A DNA stretch of 34,950 nt, from contig PMVZ01000242.1 of assembly GCA_003166375.1 (NCBI GenBank), positions 36,622 through 71,571 on the forward strand, written 5' to 3'. Positions 1 through 7,917 of this stretch are shown here, piece after piece. The notes beneath the pieces were generated by a model. It ran no database searches, was not told where the DNA came from, and worked only from the letters and a program-made list of their open reading frames with translations. The stretch's first letter is position 1. The number at the start of each line of letters is the position of its first letter. Source of the stretch: Acidimicrobiaceae bacterium (lineage in GTDB: Bacteria > Actinomycetota > Acidimicrobiia > Acidimicrobiales > Bog-793). The position numbers and the translations under genes are program-made.

Positions 1-1181
1 AAAGAGGTGTGAGTCGTCAGGGTCGAGAACAGCCCCATTCCGATGGTCATGAAGGCAGTGCCGAGGATCGGGAAGATCTTGTACCGTCCGATCCGAGCGA
101 TGATCTGGCCGCTCCCGATCGAGGCCGTGAACAAGCCGGCCATGATGGGCAGCAGCATGAGCCCGGAGGTCGTAGGCGACACTCCCCGGACGACCTGGAG
201 GTACACGGGCAGGTAGATGATCGCGCCGAACATCGCGACGCCGACGATGAAACCCGCGGCGTTCGACACGGAGAAGACTCGCTTGCGGAACAGCCTGAGC
301 GGGACGATCGGCTCGGATGCATAGTGCTCACGTACGAGGAATCCGGCAACGAAGCTGATGCCGATCACGACCATTCCGATGATCTGCGGCGACATCCACG
401 CGTAGCCCTGTGGAGAGCCTCCGAGGGTCGTGACCAGCAACAGGGCGGACACGCCGACGAGCAGGAGCACAGAGCCGAGGTAGTCGATCTTGTGCCGGGT
501 GCGCACGGCCCGGTCGCGCAACACAATGCTCGTGACAACGAGGGCGATCGCACCGATGGGCAGGTTGACGTAGAAAATCCAGCGCCATGAGGCGTGATCG
601 ACGAGGAAGCCTCCGACAAGCGGTCCGGCGATGCTCGCGATTCCGAATACCGCACCGAAGTAGCCCTGGTAGCGGCCACGTTCGGCAGGCGACACCACGT
701 CGCCCACGATTGCCATGGCGAGCACGATGAGCCCGCCGGCCCCGAGGCCCTGTACTGCTCGGAACGCGATCAGTTGGTCCATGTTCTGGCTGAGACCCGC
801 CAGGACGGATCCGGCGAGGAAGATGACGATCGCGAACTGGAAGATCCGTTTGCGGCCGTAGAGGTCGGAGATCTTCCCGTAGAGAGGGGCACTCACGGTC
901 GAAGTCAGGAGATAGGCCGTTACGACCCAGGTCAGGCGGTTGAGGGAGTGGAAGTCGCCAACGATGGTCGGCAGTGCCGTGCTGACGATGGACTGGTCGA
1001 GCGCGGCGAGCAGCATTCCGAGCATCAGCCCGGAGAACACCACGAGGATCTGGCGGTGGCTCATGGCTCCGCCTGAGCTCTCCTGGTTCGCTGCCGCGCC
1101 GGTCATCCCCGCTTTCTGGTCAACGGCCGCCTGGTGACCCCTGCGCTGTTCGGTGCCGAGGATGTTGTCGGTTGTCGTCAT
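1..1181 (-). CDS. MFS multidrug efflux transporter, DHA2 (EmrB/QacA) family, partial
   Basis: This is an inner-membrane drug:H+ antiporter of the 14-helix DHA2 type. About 393 residues are present and the C-terminus lies beyond base 1. After a polar leader of about 40 residues comes a first helix ending in [18 protein letters not shown], which contains the family's D-x-S-I-V-x-x-A-L-P signature. The loop 2-3 motif [13 protein letters not shown] and motif C-like [16 protein letters not shown] follow, then [12 protein letters not shown], typical of EmrB/QacA pumps. The ATG at 1181 overlaps the stop of the upstream marR gene (ATGA), and GGAAAG just before it is the ribosome site, so the two genes are probably translationally coupled. 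Co-transcription with a MarR repressor suggests induction by a small toxic compound. The substrate cannot be read from the sequence. Confidence 0.93.
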   Translation of the reverse strand, partial: MTTTDNILGTEQRRGHQAAVDQKAGMTGAAANQESSGGAMSHRQILVVFSGLMLGMLLAALDQSIVSTALPTIVGDFHSLNRLTWVVTAYLLTSTVSAPLYGKISDLYGRKRIFQFAIVIFLAGSVLAGLSQNMDQLIAFRAVQGLGAGGLIVLAMAIVGDVVSPAERGRYQGYFGAVFGIASIAGPLVGGFLVDHASWRWIFYVNLPIGAIALVVTSIVLRDRAVRTRHKIDYLGSVLLLVGVSALLLVTTLGGSPQGYAWMSPQIIGMVVIGISFVAGFLVREHYASEPIVPLRLFRKRVFSVSNAAGFIVGVAMFGAIIYLPVYLQVVRGVSPTTSGLMLLPIMAGLFTASIGSGQIIARIGRYKIFPILGTAFMTIGMGLFSTLTTHTS

Positions 1182-1759
1182 CTTTCCAGCTCCCCCCGGG
1201 TTGCCAGCTCCCCCCGGGCATCGTCCTGTGCAGCTGTTTCACGGCAGGTGAGTGTCTCACTCGCGATGGCGGCAGCGTCGAGCATCTCCATGGTCGCGAC
1301 GAGCTGCGCGAGCTGATAGTCGGAGAGGGCCACGAGAAGGTTCGCTGTCTTGCGGCAGGCTGTCGCGTGCAGCTTGGTCACCAGCGACTCGCCCGTGTCG
1401 CTCAGCGCCAAGCGGACGACGCGGCGGTCCGAAGGGTCGTCACAGCGAACGACGAGACCCTGGCGGACGAGGCGATCGACGACCGCTGTAGCTGCGCTCT
1501 CCCCGACGTCGAGTTCCTTGGCGAGCTCGCGCATTGTCACCGACTGACCTCGGAGGTACGTCAACACGCTGAGCTGATGGCCGGTGATGGCATGAAGCTC
1601 GTCGCGCAGCTCTCGGTGCAACAGGGCGCTGAAGCGCTTTTGCATCTGGGGCTGGAGCTCGCAGTACCGGTCGACCAGAACCTCGCGAGACGAGAGCTTC
1701 GGTGCACCAGTCGTCTCTGCGCCCGACGGGTGCGGCGTTGCTTGCGCGATCGTCATCAT
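1178..1759 (-). CDS. MarR family transcriptional regulator
   Basis: This winged-helix regulator (193 aa from the chosen start) probably represses its own operon, which includes the downstream efflux pump. Residues roughly 30-140 give the MarR fold. [14 protein letters not shown] and [20 protein letters not shown] form the helix-turn-helix, [12 protein letters not shown] the recognition region, and [16 protein letters not shown] the wing with the characteristic D-x-R-D/S-x-R-R pattern. The frame stays open upstream to 1846, but ATG at 1759 (or the adjacent ATG at 1756) is preferred because GGAGG lies about 8 nt upstream. The last codons carry a duplicated Arg-Gly-Glu-Leu, from a 15-bp DNA repeat that also supplies the purine-rich site used by the next gene. 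A 32-bp palindrome lies about 50 bp upstream of the start. Confidence 0.92.
   Translation of the reverse strand: MMTIAQATPHPSGAETTGAPKLSSREVLVDRYCELQPQMQKRFSALLHRELRDELHAITGHQLSVLTYLRGQSVTMRELAKELDVGESAATAVVDRLVRQGLVVRCDDPSDRRVVRLALSDTGESLVTKLHATACRKTANLLVALSDYQLAQLVATMEMLDAAAIASETLTCRETAAQDDARGELATRGELER
1186..1218. repeat. Short tandem direct repeat at the marR 3' end
   Basis: Two identical 15-base copies (1186-1200 and 1204-1218) are separated by 3 bases. On the coding (minus) strand each copy holds GGGGGGAG. The copy nearer the MFS start lies just upstream of its GGAAAG ribosome site. The repeat encodes the doubled RGEL in the MarR C-terminus. Confidence 0.8.
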
Positions 1760-1807
1760 GAATGGAGGCCTCCGGCTGAGTTCCGTAACGTCACGCGGAG
1801 TAGAACA

Positions 1808-1839
1808 TTTCAACTGATGGAATATTCCAGCAGATGAAA
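1808..1839. promoter_or_regulatory. Long inverted repeat, probable MarR operator
   Basis: The site is a 32-bp inverted repeat centred between 1823 and 1824. Fourteen of 16 base pairs match; the mismatches are 1813/1834 and 1817/1830. Its core TGGAATATTCCA (1818-1829) is a perfect palindrome. It lies in the gap between the qor stop and the marR start and covers the spacer and -10 of the proposed marR promoter, as expected for an autorepressor site. The uninterrupted AT-rich centre without a loop argues against a terminator. Confidence 0.75.
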
Positions 1840-1846
1840 GCGTCAA
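1819..1846 (-). promoter_or_regulatory. Proposed promoter of the marR-MFS operon
   Basis: On the minus strand TTGACG (1846-1841) and TATTCC (1824-1819) are separated by 16 bp. The -35 overlaps the last codons of the upstream oxidoreductase gene, and the -10 lies inside the palindrome. The start codon follows about 60 bp later with a GGAGG ribosome site. Confidence 0.5.
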
Positions 1847-2787
1847 CCGGCGATGTCGAGGACTATCTTGCCGAGCTTGCCTCCTGCGGCAAAGCGTGCG
1901 TACGCCGCCTCCACGTCATCCAGCGCGAATACCTCCTCGACGGGGACGCGAACCCGGTGCGCCGCGACCAGTGGCAGGACCTGTCGTTCGACGAGGCGCG
2001 CGGCACCGGCCTTGTCCTCGAATGGACGAGCCCGCAACGTGGAGCCGTGAATGCGTGCGCGACGGCTCATGAGCTGAAGCAGGTCGAGCTCGCCGCGTGC
2101 ACCTGCGCCGATGCCGATGATCGCGAGACGCCCTCCGATGGCAAGCGAGTCGAGGTTGGTCTTGAGGTTCGGCGCCCCGATGGGTTCCAAGATCACGTCG
2201 TAAGGGCCGCGTGCAGCCGCATCGGCCGGGTCGACCGCCATTGCGCCGAAAGCTTCCAGAGCTTCGCGTAGGTGAGCGGCACGCACGCTCGCGACGACCG
2301 TGGCGCCTGCCACGAGCGCAAGCTGGACTCCGGCGATGCCGACCCCGCCTGCGGCACCGTTCACCAGGACCCGCTCACCCGGTCTGAGCCCGCACTGGGT
2401 GAACAGGGCGTCATGCGCGACCGTGAACGCCTCCGGGAACCCACCGGCCTCCACCAAATCGAGCGCGTCAGGCACTGGCAGGGCGGTGCGTTCGTGGACC
2501 ACAGCCAGCTCCGCTTGGGCTCCGCCTCCCACCACGGCCATGACCCGATCTCCCACGACGAAGCGCTCGACGCCAGGGCCAATTGCCCTCACAGCGCCTG
2601 CGAGCTCGAGGCCCGGGATGTCTGCAGGCGAACCCGGCGGAGCCGGGTACAGACCGGCCCGTTGCAGCAGGTCGGCGGCATTCACGCCCGCGGCTCGGAC
2701 ACCGACAAGCAGTTCGCCGGTCCCCGGGACCGGGTCGGGCCGTTCTCTCACGACGACTGAGCCTGCCTTGACGACGACGGCGCGCAT
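1843..2787 (-). CDS. NADPH:quinone reductase-like MDR-family oxidoreductase
   Basis: This 314-residue protein belongs to the zinc-independent branch of the medium-chain dehydrogenase/reductases (quinone oxidoreductase/crotonyl-CoA reductase-like). The N-terminal GroES-like domain carries GVNAADLLQRAGLYP and PGLELAGAV. The nucleotide-binding Rossmann domain has NGAAGGVGIAGVQLA (AxxGGVG class, usually NADPH). The C-terminus ends in the usual AAYARFAAGGKLGKIVLDI. The catalytic and structural zinc ligands of true alcohol dehydrogenases are missing, consistent with the Qor subgroup. No ribosome site precedes the ATG, but TACGCT ends 7 nt upstream, suggesting a leaderless mRNA. The marR-MFS operon follows in the same direction with its own promoter; a joint role in handling a reactive compound is only inference. 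Confidence 0.88.
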   Translation of the reverse strand: MRAVVVKAGSVVVRERPDPVPGTGELLVGVRAAGVNAADLLQRAGLYPAPPGSPADIPGLELAGAVRAIGPGVERFVVGDRVMAVVGGGAQAELAVVHERTALPVPDALDLVEAGGFPEAFTVAHDALFTQCGLRPGERVLVNGAAGGVGIAGVQLALVAGATVVASVRAAHLREALEAFGAMAVDPADAAARGPYDVILEPIGAPNLKTNLDSLAIGGRLAIIGIGAGARGELDLLQLMSRRARIHGSTLRARPFEDKAGAARLVERQVLPLVAAHRVRVPVEEVFALDDVEAAYARFAAGGKLGKIVLDIAG

Positions 2788-2794
2788 TGCAGGA

Positions 2795-2800
2795 AGCGTA
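2795..2800 (-). promoter_or_regulatory. -10 box (TACGCT), leaderless-type
   Basis: TACGCT on the minus strand ends 7 nt before the qor-like ATG. No Shine-Dalgarno sequence lies between them. It fits the TAnnnT spacing seen at many other genes in the window. Confidence 0.5.
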
Positions 2801-2861
2801 CGCGTAAGTACCGCTCACCTGCGGCAGCACAGCTGGGGAGGAGCCTCCCGAGACTAGGGAG

Positions 2862-4058
2862 TCAAGGCCTGCCGGCGCCGAAAGCACCAGGCGGTATCGG
2901 CGTGTCCATCACGTTGGTGCCCGTCTCCTCTGCTTGCGCGACCATGCCGTCTCCGATGTACATGACCACGTGGTAGAGAAGGTACGAGTCGCCGTAGAAG
3001 ATGAGGTCACCCGGCTGAAGGTCGGCCATCGAGACGTGCTCGATCTCGTAGTACTGCTCCGTTGCCCCGTGAGCTAGCGAGACACCGGCTTGCGCCCACG
3101 CCCACATTGTCAGTCCCGAGCAGTCGAACCCCGCTCCCTGTGTGGCACCTCCCCAGACATAGGGGACGCCGCGCTGGCTCTGAGCGGCGTTCACTGCGAT
3201 CTGACCTGCGCTGTCACCAGATACCGGCGCTGCAGGCGAAGGCGCAGGAGTGGGAACAGGCGTCGGAGGGGCATACGACTGCTGCTGCTGCTGTTGTTGT
3301 TGGGCGGCGGCTGCGGCGGCTGCGGCCTTCTCCAAGGCGGCGGCATAAGCAGCGGCCTTGGCCTGTTCGACCGCTGCCACAGCGGCTGCGAGCTGGCCCT
3401 TTACGTTGGCTTCCTCGCTGGTCAATTTGGCGGTGATGACCTGGGCTTGCGCGAGATCGTCGGCAATCGCACTCTCGTTGGCCTTTGCAGTCAGCTCGGT
3501 GCGGTTGAGAACGGCCCGATCGATCGACAGCGCTCGCTGGTTGATCAGCACTGTGGTCTCGGACTCGCTCAGATTGCCGGACGCGGCCTGGATGTAGGCC
3601 TGCTGCATGCCGGCGGTCTGTTGGGTGCCGTTGAACAGCACGGAAAAGCTCTGTGAAGCGCCTCCGGTGACGTAGGCCTCGATCGCAACCTCGCGAAGGT
3701 GGGACCGGTCCTGGTCGAGCGCCTTCTCGGTCCGGCCGATCGCTGTTGTCGCGTTGGCGACTTGCTGCGCGAGCGACGCGACACGAGCCTTCGCCTGAAG
3801 GTAGCTCTCGTCGAGGATGGTCAGCCTGACGTTGGCGGCTTGAATTTCGGCGGCGATGTACCGAGCACGCTGTTGCAAGGTGGCTACTTGGTCGGCACCA
3901 GCAGGTGCACCCGCAAGAACAAGCGGCGTGCCGACTCCTGCTAGCAACATCGCGGAGAGAGCTAGTGAAACCGCCGCGCGTCGGCGCCGCGCTCTTGGCG
4001 CATCCGGCGCGACGACCAGCACAGCCTCAACAATGAGGCGCCCAGGAGCAGGTCTCAC
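2862..4058 (-). CDS. Secreted NlpC/P60 peptidoglycan endopeptidase with N-terminal coiled coil
   Basis: This 398-aa cell-wall hydrolase probably cleaves stem-peptide bonds (RipA/CwlO-like architecture). Residues 1-55 hold a basic stretch and a hydrophobic export segment ending near AGAPAGADQ. Residues about 56-255 are a long coiled coil rich in Ala, Gln and Glu, ending in an Ala run and eight Gln. A Pro/Thr linker (YAPPTPVPTPAPSP) precedes the NlpC/P60 domain (about 285-398). That domain has catalytic Cys313 in FDCSGL and His363 in YHVVMY. GTG at 4058 is chosen because TTGCAT-N17-TAGGTT lies just upstream and no good ribosome site is seen. It diverges from fumC across a repeat-rich region. 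In this class the coiled coil typically restrains the hydrolase until a division partner releases it; that is family knowledge, not seen here. Confidence 0.9.
   Translation of the reverse strand: MRPAPGRLIVEAVLVVAPDAPRARRRRAAVSLALSAMLLAGVGTPLVLAGAPAGADQVATLQQRARYIAAEIQAANVRLTILDESYLQAKARVASLAQQVANATTAIGRTEKALDQDRSHLREVAIEAYVTGGASQSFSVLFNGTQQTAGMQQAYIQAASGNLSESETTVLINQRALSIDRAVLNRTELTAKANESAIADDLAQAQVITAKLTSEEANVKGQLAAAVAAVEQAKAAAYAAALEKAAAAAAAAQQQQQQQQSYAPPTPVPTPAPSPAAPVSGDSAGQIAVNAAQSQRGVPYVWGGATQGAGFDCSGLTMWAWAQAGVSLAHGATEQYYEIEHVSMADLQPGDLIFYGDSYLLYHVVMYIGDGMVAQAEETGTNVMDTPIPPGAFGAGRP
3282..3303. repeat. In-frame CAG/CAA-type microsatellite
   Basis: Eight consecutive glutamine codons (four CAG-type, four CAA-type when read on the minus strand) follow an alanine run in the NlpC/P60 coiled coil. 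The triplet period keeps the frame if the number of units changes. Confidence 0.85.
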
Positions 4059-4067
4059 AGTGCTCGC

Positions 4068-4096
4068 AACCTAACCTGCTATGCAAGGCCATGCAA
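4068..4096 (-). promoter_or_regulatory. Promoter of the NlpC/P60 gene
   Basis: TTGCAT (4096-4091), a 17-bp spacer and TAGGTT (4073-4068) form a sigma70-type promoter on the minus strand. The -10 ends 9 nt before the GTG start, so the transcript would have almost no leader. Confidence 0.6.
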
Positions 4097-4124
4097 GCTC
4101 GCGGCGTCCCACCTGCGATGCAAG
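4081..4124. repeat. Three direct copies of CTTGCAT
   Basis: CTTGCAT on the minus strand (ATGCAAG on plus) occurs at 4081-4087, 4091-4097 and 4118-4124. The middle copy contains the proposed -35 of the NlpC/P60 gene. The others flank it at 10 and 27 bp. Confidence 0.7.
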
Positions 4125-4146
4125 CCTTTCGGGCCAGAAAATGGAC

Positions 4147-4185
4147 GTTACAGCGTCGTTACGATAGCTCTTACTGAACTGTTAC
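4147..4185. promoter_or_regulatory. Helically phased GTTAC direct repeats between nlpC and fumC
   Basis: GTTAC begins at 4147, 4158 and 4181, and CTTAC at 4170, giving spacings of 11, 12 and 11 bp. A weaker GTTCT follows at 4193. Direct repeats with an 11-bp period are typical of OmpR-family regulators such as MtrA and GlnR in actinobacteria. The last full copy overlaps the expected -35 of fumC, an activator-like position. Confidence 0.55.
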
Positions 4186-4203
4186 GGCTGTCGTTCTGAC
4201 AGC

Positions 4204-4209
4204 TACGTT
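4204..4209 (+). promoter_or_regulatory. -10 box of fumC (TACGTT)
   Basis: TACGTT ends 6 nt before the fumC ATG and no ribosome site is present. The -35 region 17 bp upstream is a GTTAC repeat rather than a TTGACA-like sequence. Confidence 0.5.
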
Positions 4210-4215
4210 GACTCT

Positions 4216-5637
4216 ATGACTGTTATGGGAGATTCAGACGGTGGCGGCGACTCTTTTGTCGGGTATCGCATCGAGCACGATTCGATGGGTGAGATCCGGG
4301 TACCGCAGAGTGCGCGATGGGGAGCACAGACACAGCGCGCGGTAGAGAACTTCCCGATCTCGGGCCAGACCGTGGAGCCGGCGCTTCTCGTCGCTCTGGC
4401 GATGATCAAGGGCGCGGCCGCGACGGTGAACGCCGAAATGGGGACGATCGGCGCGGATGTCGCGACGGCGATCACCGAAGCGGCTGAAGAAGTGGCAGCT
4501 GGGCGCCATTTGGACCAGTTCCCGATCGACGTTTTCCAGACGGGGTCGGGGACCTCCACGAACATGAACATGAACGAAGTGCTGGCGAATCTTGCCAGTG
4601 AGCGGCTCGGGCGTGAGGTCCGCCCCAACAATGAGCCCAACGCGTCACAGTCGACCAATGACGTGTTCCCTTCAGCGATCCACCTGGCGGCCGCCCGCGG
4701 GATCCTAGGCGACCTGGTTCCTGCCCTTGTTCATTTGGCCTCGAGCCTGCGCTTGAAACAGGACGAGTTCGGGAACGTCGTGAAGTCAGGCCGCACTCAC
4801 CTGATGGATGCGACGCCCGTGACACTCGGCCAGGAGTTTGGCGGATACGCGGCGGCGGTCGAGTACGGCGTGGAGCGCCTCGAATCTGTGCTGCCACGGG
4901 TGGCGGAACTGCCGCTCGGCGGGACGGCCGTCGGGACAGGGCTGAACGCGAAGGCAGGCTTCGCGCAGAGGGTGATCGAGCGCCTCGCATCAGCCACCGG
5001 TCTGCCCCTCATCGAGGCCCGCGACCACTTCGAGGCCCAGGGCTCGAGAGATGCCCTGGTCGAGGCCTCTGGCGCGCTCCGGACGATCGCAGTATCGCTC
5101 TACAAGATCTCGAACGACCTTCGATGGATGTCCTCAGGCCCGCGATGCGGTCTTGGCGAGATCCACCTGCCGGATCTCCAGCCGGGATCGTCGATCATGC
5201 CGGGCAAGGTGAACCCGGTGGTCCCTGAGGCTGTCTGCCAGGTCATCGCGCAGGTCGTGGGCAATGACGCCGCGGTCGGATTCGGAGGTGCCGCAGGCAA
5301 TTTCGAGCTCAACGTGATGATGCCGGTGATCGGCAGCAATCTTCTCGAGTCCATCCGCCTGCTTTCGGCAGTGAGCCTTGCGCTGGCGGACAAGTGCGTC
5401 GCCGGCATCGTCGCCGATGAGGAGCAGTGCCGCTCCTACGCGCTCTCGTCCCCGTCGATCGCCACGGCGCTCAACCCCTACATCGGCTACGAGCAGGCAT
5501 CCAAAGTGGTGAAGACGGCGGTCGCCGGAGGAAAGGACCTGCGAACCGTCGTGCTGGAGATGGGGCTGCTCACCGAGGAGGAGGTAGATCGGGCTCTGGA
5601 CGTGCTGGCCATGACCAAGGGCGGGATCGTCGGCTGA
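4216..5637 (+). CDS. fumC: Class II fumarate hydratase
   Basis: This 473-aa cytoplasmic enzyme of the TCA cycle interconverts fumarate and L-malate. It belongs to the iron-free, homotetrameric aspartase/fumarase superfamily. Family signatures appear in order: [19 protein letters not shown] near the N-terminus, [50 protein letters not shown] with the catalytic His region, and the mobile signature loop [11 protein letters not shown] at about residues 325-335. Length is normal for FumC. The annotated start adds a few non-conserved residues; a second in-frame ATG lies at 4225. The ATG at 4216 fits a TACGTT box 6 nt upstream. It is divergent from the NlpC/P60 gene. Confidence 0.97.
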   Translation: MTVMGDSDGGGDSFVGYRIEHDSMGEIRVPQSARWGAQTQRAVENFPISGQTVEPALLVALAMIKGAAATVNAEMGTIGADVATAITEAAEEVAAGRHLDQFPIDVFQTGSGTSTNMNMNEVLANLASERLGREVRPNNEPNASQSTNDVFPSAIHLAAARGILGDLVPALVHLASSLRLKQDEFGNVVKSGRTHLMDATPVTLGQEFGGYAAAVEYGVERLESVLPRVAELPLGGTAVGTGLNAKAGFAQRVIERLASATGLPLIEARDHFEAQGSRDALVEASGALRTIAVSLYKISNDLRWMSSGPRCGLGEIHLPDLQPGSSIMPGKVNPVVPEAVCQVIAQVVGNDAAVGFGGAAGNFELNVMMPVIGSNLLESIRLLSAVSLALADKCVAGIVADEEQCRSYALSSPSIATALNPYIGYEQASKVVKTAVAGGKDLRTVVLEMGLLTEEEVDRALDVLAMTKGGIVG

Positions 5638-5702
5638 GCGCGATCGGTCAAATCAGCTCCCCAGATCCAGGCTTCCTTGGCGCTACGCGGGCGCCGCGAC
5701 GG

Positions 5703-5708
5703 TAACGT
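5703..5708 (+). promoter_or_regulatory. -10 box (TAACGT), leaderless-type
   Basis: TAACGT ends 8 nt before the ATG at 5717, with no Shine-Dalgarno sequence between. An almost identical arrangement precedes the gene at 15372. Confidence 0.5.
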
Positions 5709-5716
5709 CCCTCGGG

Positions 5717-6511
5717 ATGCACCCCATCGAGCGCCTGCGGTGGATTGCCCGGGACCATGACGAGGCGCCCACGACGCTGGCCGTCGAGGCGGCATGGGCA
5801 ATCTCTGAGCTCGCGCTCGACGACCCACCCGCGGTCGTGACTGCCTGCCGGCGGCTGGTCGAGTTTCACGTCACGGCTGGGCCGCTCTGGTGGGTGGCCG
5901 CAACAGTGCTTGTCGCTTCTGATCCTGACCAGGCGGCTCGACGAGCGGTCAACGAGCTCTACTCGGATCCGACGGCCGAGCTGCTGGCGGCTGGGTTGGT
6001 TGAACGTCTTTTCGGCGACGAGCCCATCGTCGTTGCGTGTCCCGCCGAGACAGTGCTGGAGGCATGTTCGCATCGGCCATCGGCAGTTGTCCGCGTGGTC
6101 GGCTCCTTGCCCGGGCTCCGCGCCGAGGTTCGCAGGTTCGGTGCCTTGGTCTCGGAGGCCAGTGGCTGGGAGTTCGACGAAGCAGAACAGGCCGTGGAGG
6201 GCGCTGCAGTGGTGCTCGTGGAAGCGCTTGCGGCCGGTTCCCGTGGTGTGCTGGTCAAAGCGGCGGCTGCCCCGCTTGCCCAGGCCGCTCATGACGCCTC
6301 GGTCCCCCTCTGGGGAGTTGCAGGCGTTGGCCGCGTGCTGCACGACCGGCTGCTCGGCGAGGTCATGCGGCGGGCCGGAGACGATATCGAGCTGATAGAA
6401 CCGGGTGCTCTCGATCTGGTGGCCGGTCCGTCGGGCCTCGAGAGCCCGTTAGGGGCCCTTGGTCGGCTCGGGTGCCCGCCGGCGCCCGAGCTGCTCGTTC
6501 GTGCGGGGTGA
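5717..6511 (+). CDS. eIF-2B alpha/beta/delta-like (IF-2B fold) protein
   Basis: This 264-residue protein starts MHPIERLRWIAR. Its second half resembles the IF-2B/MtnA/ribose-1,5-bisphosphate isomerase fold. I see the pattern of a buried strand naming a hazard-like acidic residue (VVLVEALAAGSRGVLVK), an alanine-rich helix (AAAPLAQAAHDASVPLWGVAGVGRVLHDRL) and a C-terminal EPGALDLVAGPSGLE resembling the Y/E-x-x-P-x-x-hV-T/A-G segment of the family. Actinobacteria carry single-copy proteins of this kind with no assigned role. The catalytic Cys/Asp pair of MtnA is not evident, so enzymatic function is unclear. It stands alone between fumC and a convergent MFS gene. The family assignment is by pattern only. 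Confidence 0.6.
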   Translation: MHPIERLRWIARDHDEAPTTLAVEAAWAISELALDDPPAVVTACRRLVEFHVTAGPLWWVAATVLVASDPDQAARRAVNELYSDPTAELLAAGLVERLFGDEPIVVACPAETVLEACSHRPSAVVRVVGSLPGLRAEVRRFGALVSEASGWEFDEAEQAVEGAAVVLVEALAAGSRGVLVKAAAAPLAQAAHDASVPLWGVAGVGRVLHDRLLGEVMRRAGDDIELIEPGALDLVAGPSGLESPLGALGRLGCPPAPELLVRAG

Positions 6512-6555
6512 TCTGCCCTCAGAGCGCTTCAGGATGGCGCGCCGACCGCGTGGCC

Positions 6556-7848
6556 TCAGACCTGGGACCGGCTTTCGAGCGCGTTGTCCTGTGCCGGCGT
6601 GAGCGCGCGACCCAACCACTCCGCACCGAGGGCCGCTGCGCCGCAACAGGCAACGAAGAAGCCCAGCAAGAAAAGGCCCAAGCCGGCTCCGATCGCCGCT
6701 CCGGAGATTGCGGGGCTCACGATGTTGGCCACTGTCATGCACATTGCGGACGCGGCGAAGTAACGCCCTCGCAGCGGCGGCGGGGCAAGGTCGTTCACGA
6801 GCGGGCCGCTGACGGGGCTCAAGAACACTTCGCCCACGGCGAACACGACCAAGGTGGCGATGACGAGCGCCCGGGCGGCGCTGGACCCCGGCACCAGACC
6901 GGCGCACGCGAGCACGACCCAGCAAGCAGCAAACGCGGCTGCCACCATCTTGAGCGCAGTCGTGCGCTTCGTCCGGCTGACGATTCGCAGGGCCAGCGGC
7001 TGCGCCAGCACGATGAACGCGGTGTTGGCCGCGAACGAGGCCGCGATCGTGCCGGGACCAGCCTTGGCCACCGAAGTGGCGAACGCTACGAAGCCGGTGT
7101 TGAGTGCGGCGTAGCCGGCGATCATGAGGATGGTTGTTGCCACGAGGTATCGACGGAACAAGCCGTCGCCCAGCACAGTCCGGTATCCACTCCGGCGTGC
7201 CTGGTCGCGTGAGCCGGCCCCGGCCTCACCCTCTTTCGCCAATGCCGGCGCAGCGGCGTGGCGCGTCGAGCGAAAAGCGCTCCGCGGCAGCAACGAGAGC
7301 GCCGTGACGACGATGAGATTGGAAGCTCCGTCGGCGAGGTAGACCGCGACAAAGGTGCCCGGCTGACGGACGTGGACGACGAGCCCGCCGACGATTGCGC
7401 CGATGCCGAGGCCCAGGTTCAGGAGCTGGAAATTGCGGGCGAAGGCCAAGCGGCTGATCTTGTCGTCGTCGACCATCACTCCCAAAAGAGCGTTCCAGGT
7501 CGGCCAAGCAGCGGCCTGGCCGAGCCCGAACACGAACATGGCAGGCAGGGCGGTCAACACGCCGTGCACCGTCGCGAGGGCGGCGATGCCGAGACCCTCC
7601 ACGATCATGGCCACGAGCACCACTTCCCGGGCGCCGACGCGGTCGACGAGGGCACCGGCCAAGGGGCTCACGGGCAGGGCAAGGACTGCGACGCCCCCGA
7701 TCAGAAGGCCCGAGATCCCGAGGGGGATGTGTCGTACCTGGTGCAGATAGATGACGAGAAACGGAAGTGTCAGCCCGCCTCCGATCGCCGACACGAAGCT
7801 CGCAGCGAGCAGGACGCGGAGCGTCCCTGGAAGACGACTGGCGGGCAT
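6556..7848 (-). CDS. MFS transporter, 12-helix DHA1-like
   Basis: This is a 430-residue inner-membrane major facilitator. Helix 1 is in LLAASFVSAIGGGLTLPFLVIYL, and the loop 2-3 motif A-like GALVDRVGAREVVL is present. A hydrophilic central loop (KEGEAGAGSRDQARRS region) joins two six-helix halves. The second half includes a long helix pair rich in Ala, Gly and Val. The ATG at 7848 is selected because MPASRLPG leads directly into helix 1 and GAGG lies about 9 nt upstream; the longer open frame toward 8706 only overlaps the divergent hydrolase gene in antisense. It is divergent from the dienelactone hydrolase gene and may share a control region. The substrate is unknown. Confidence 0.85.
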   Translation of the reverse strand: MPASRLPGTLRVLLAASFVSAIGGGLTLPFLVIYLHQVRHIPLGISGLLIGGVAVLALPVSPLAGALVDRVGAREVVLVAMIVEGLGIAALATVHGVLTALPAMFVFGLGQAAAWPTWNALLGVMVDDDKISRLAFARNFQLLNLGLGIGAIVGGLVVHVRQPGTFVAVYLADGASNLIVVTALSLLPRSAFRSTRHAAAPALAKEGEAGAGSRDQARRSGYRTVLGDGLFRRYLVATTILMIAGYAALNTGFVAFATSVAKAGPGTIAASFAANTAFIVLAQPLALRIVSRTKRTTALKMVAAAFAACWVVLACAGLVPGSSAARALVIATLVVFAVGEVFLSPVSGPLVNDLAPPPLRGRYFAASAMCMTVANIVSPAISGAAIGAGLGLFLLGFFVACCGAAALGAEWLGRALTPAQDNALESRSQV

Positions 7849-7903
7849 CGGGTCAATCCTCGCGCTCTCGCGCCGATTCCTTAACCGGCTGCACGGCGGG
7901 GAG

Positions 7904-7909
7904 TAGCTT
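7904..7909 (+). promoter_or_regulatory. -10 box (TAGCTT), leaderless-type
   Basis: TAGCTT ends 8 nt before the ATG of the dienelactone hydrolase gene. TTAACC lies 17 bp upstream as a weak -35. There is no ribosome site. Confidence 0.45.
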
Positions 7910-7917
7910 CGCTGGCA

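Noticed and set aside
4081-4185. Short repeats considered as a CRISPR-like or origin-like array
   Set aside because: Units are only 5-7 bp with 4-22 bp between them, no DnaA boxes or cas genes are present, and they fit promoter regulation.
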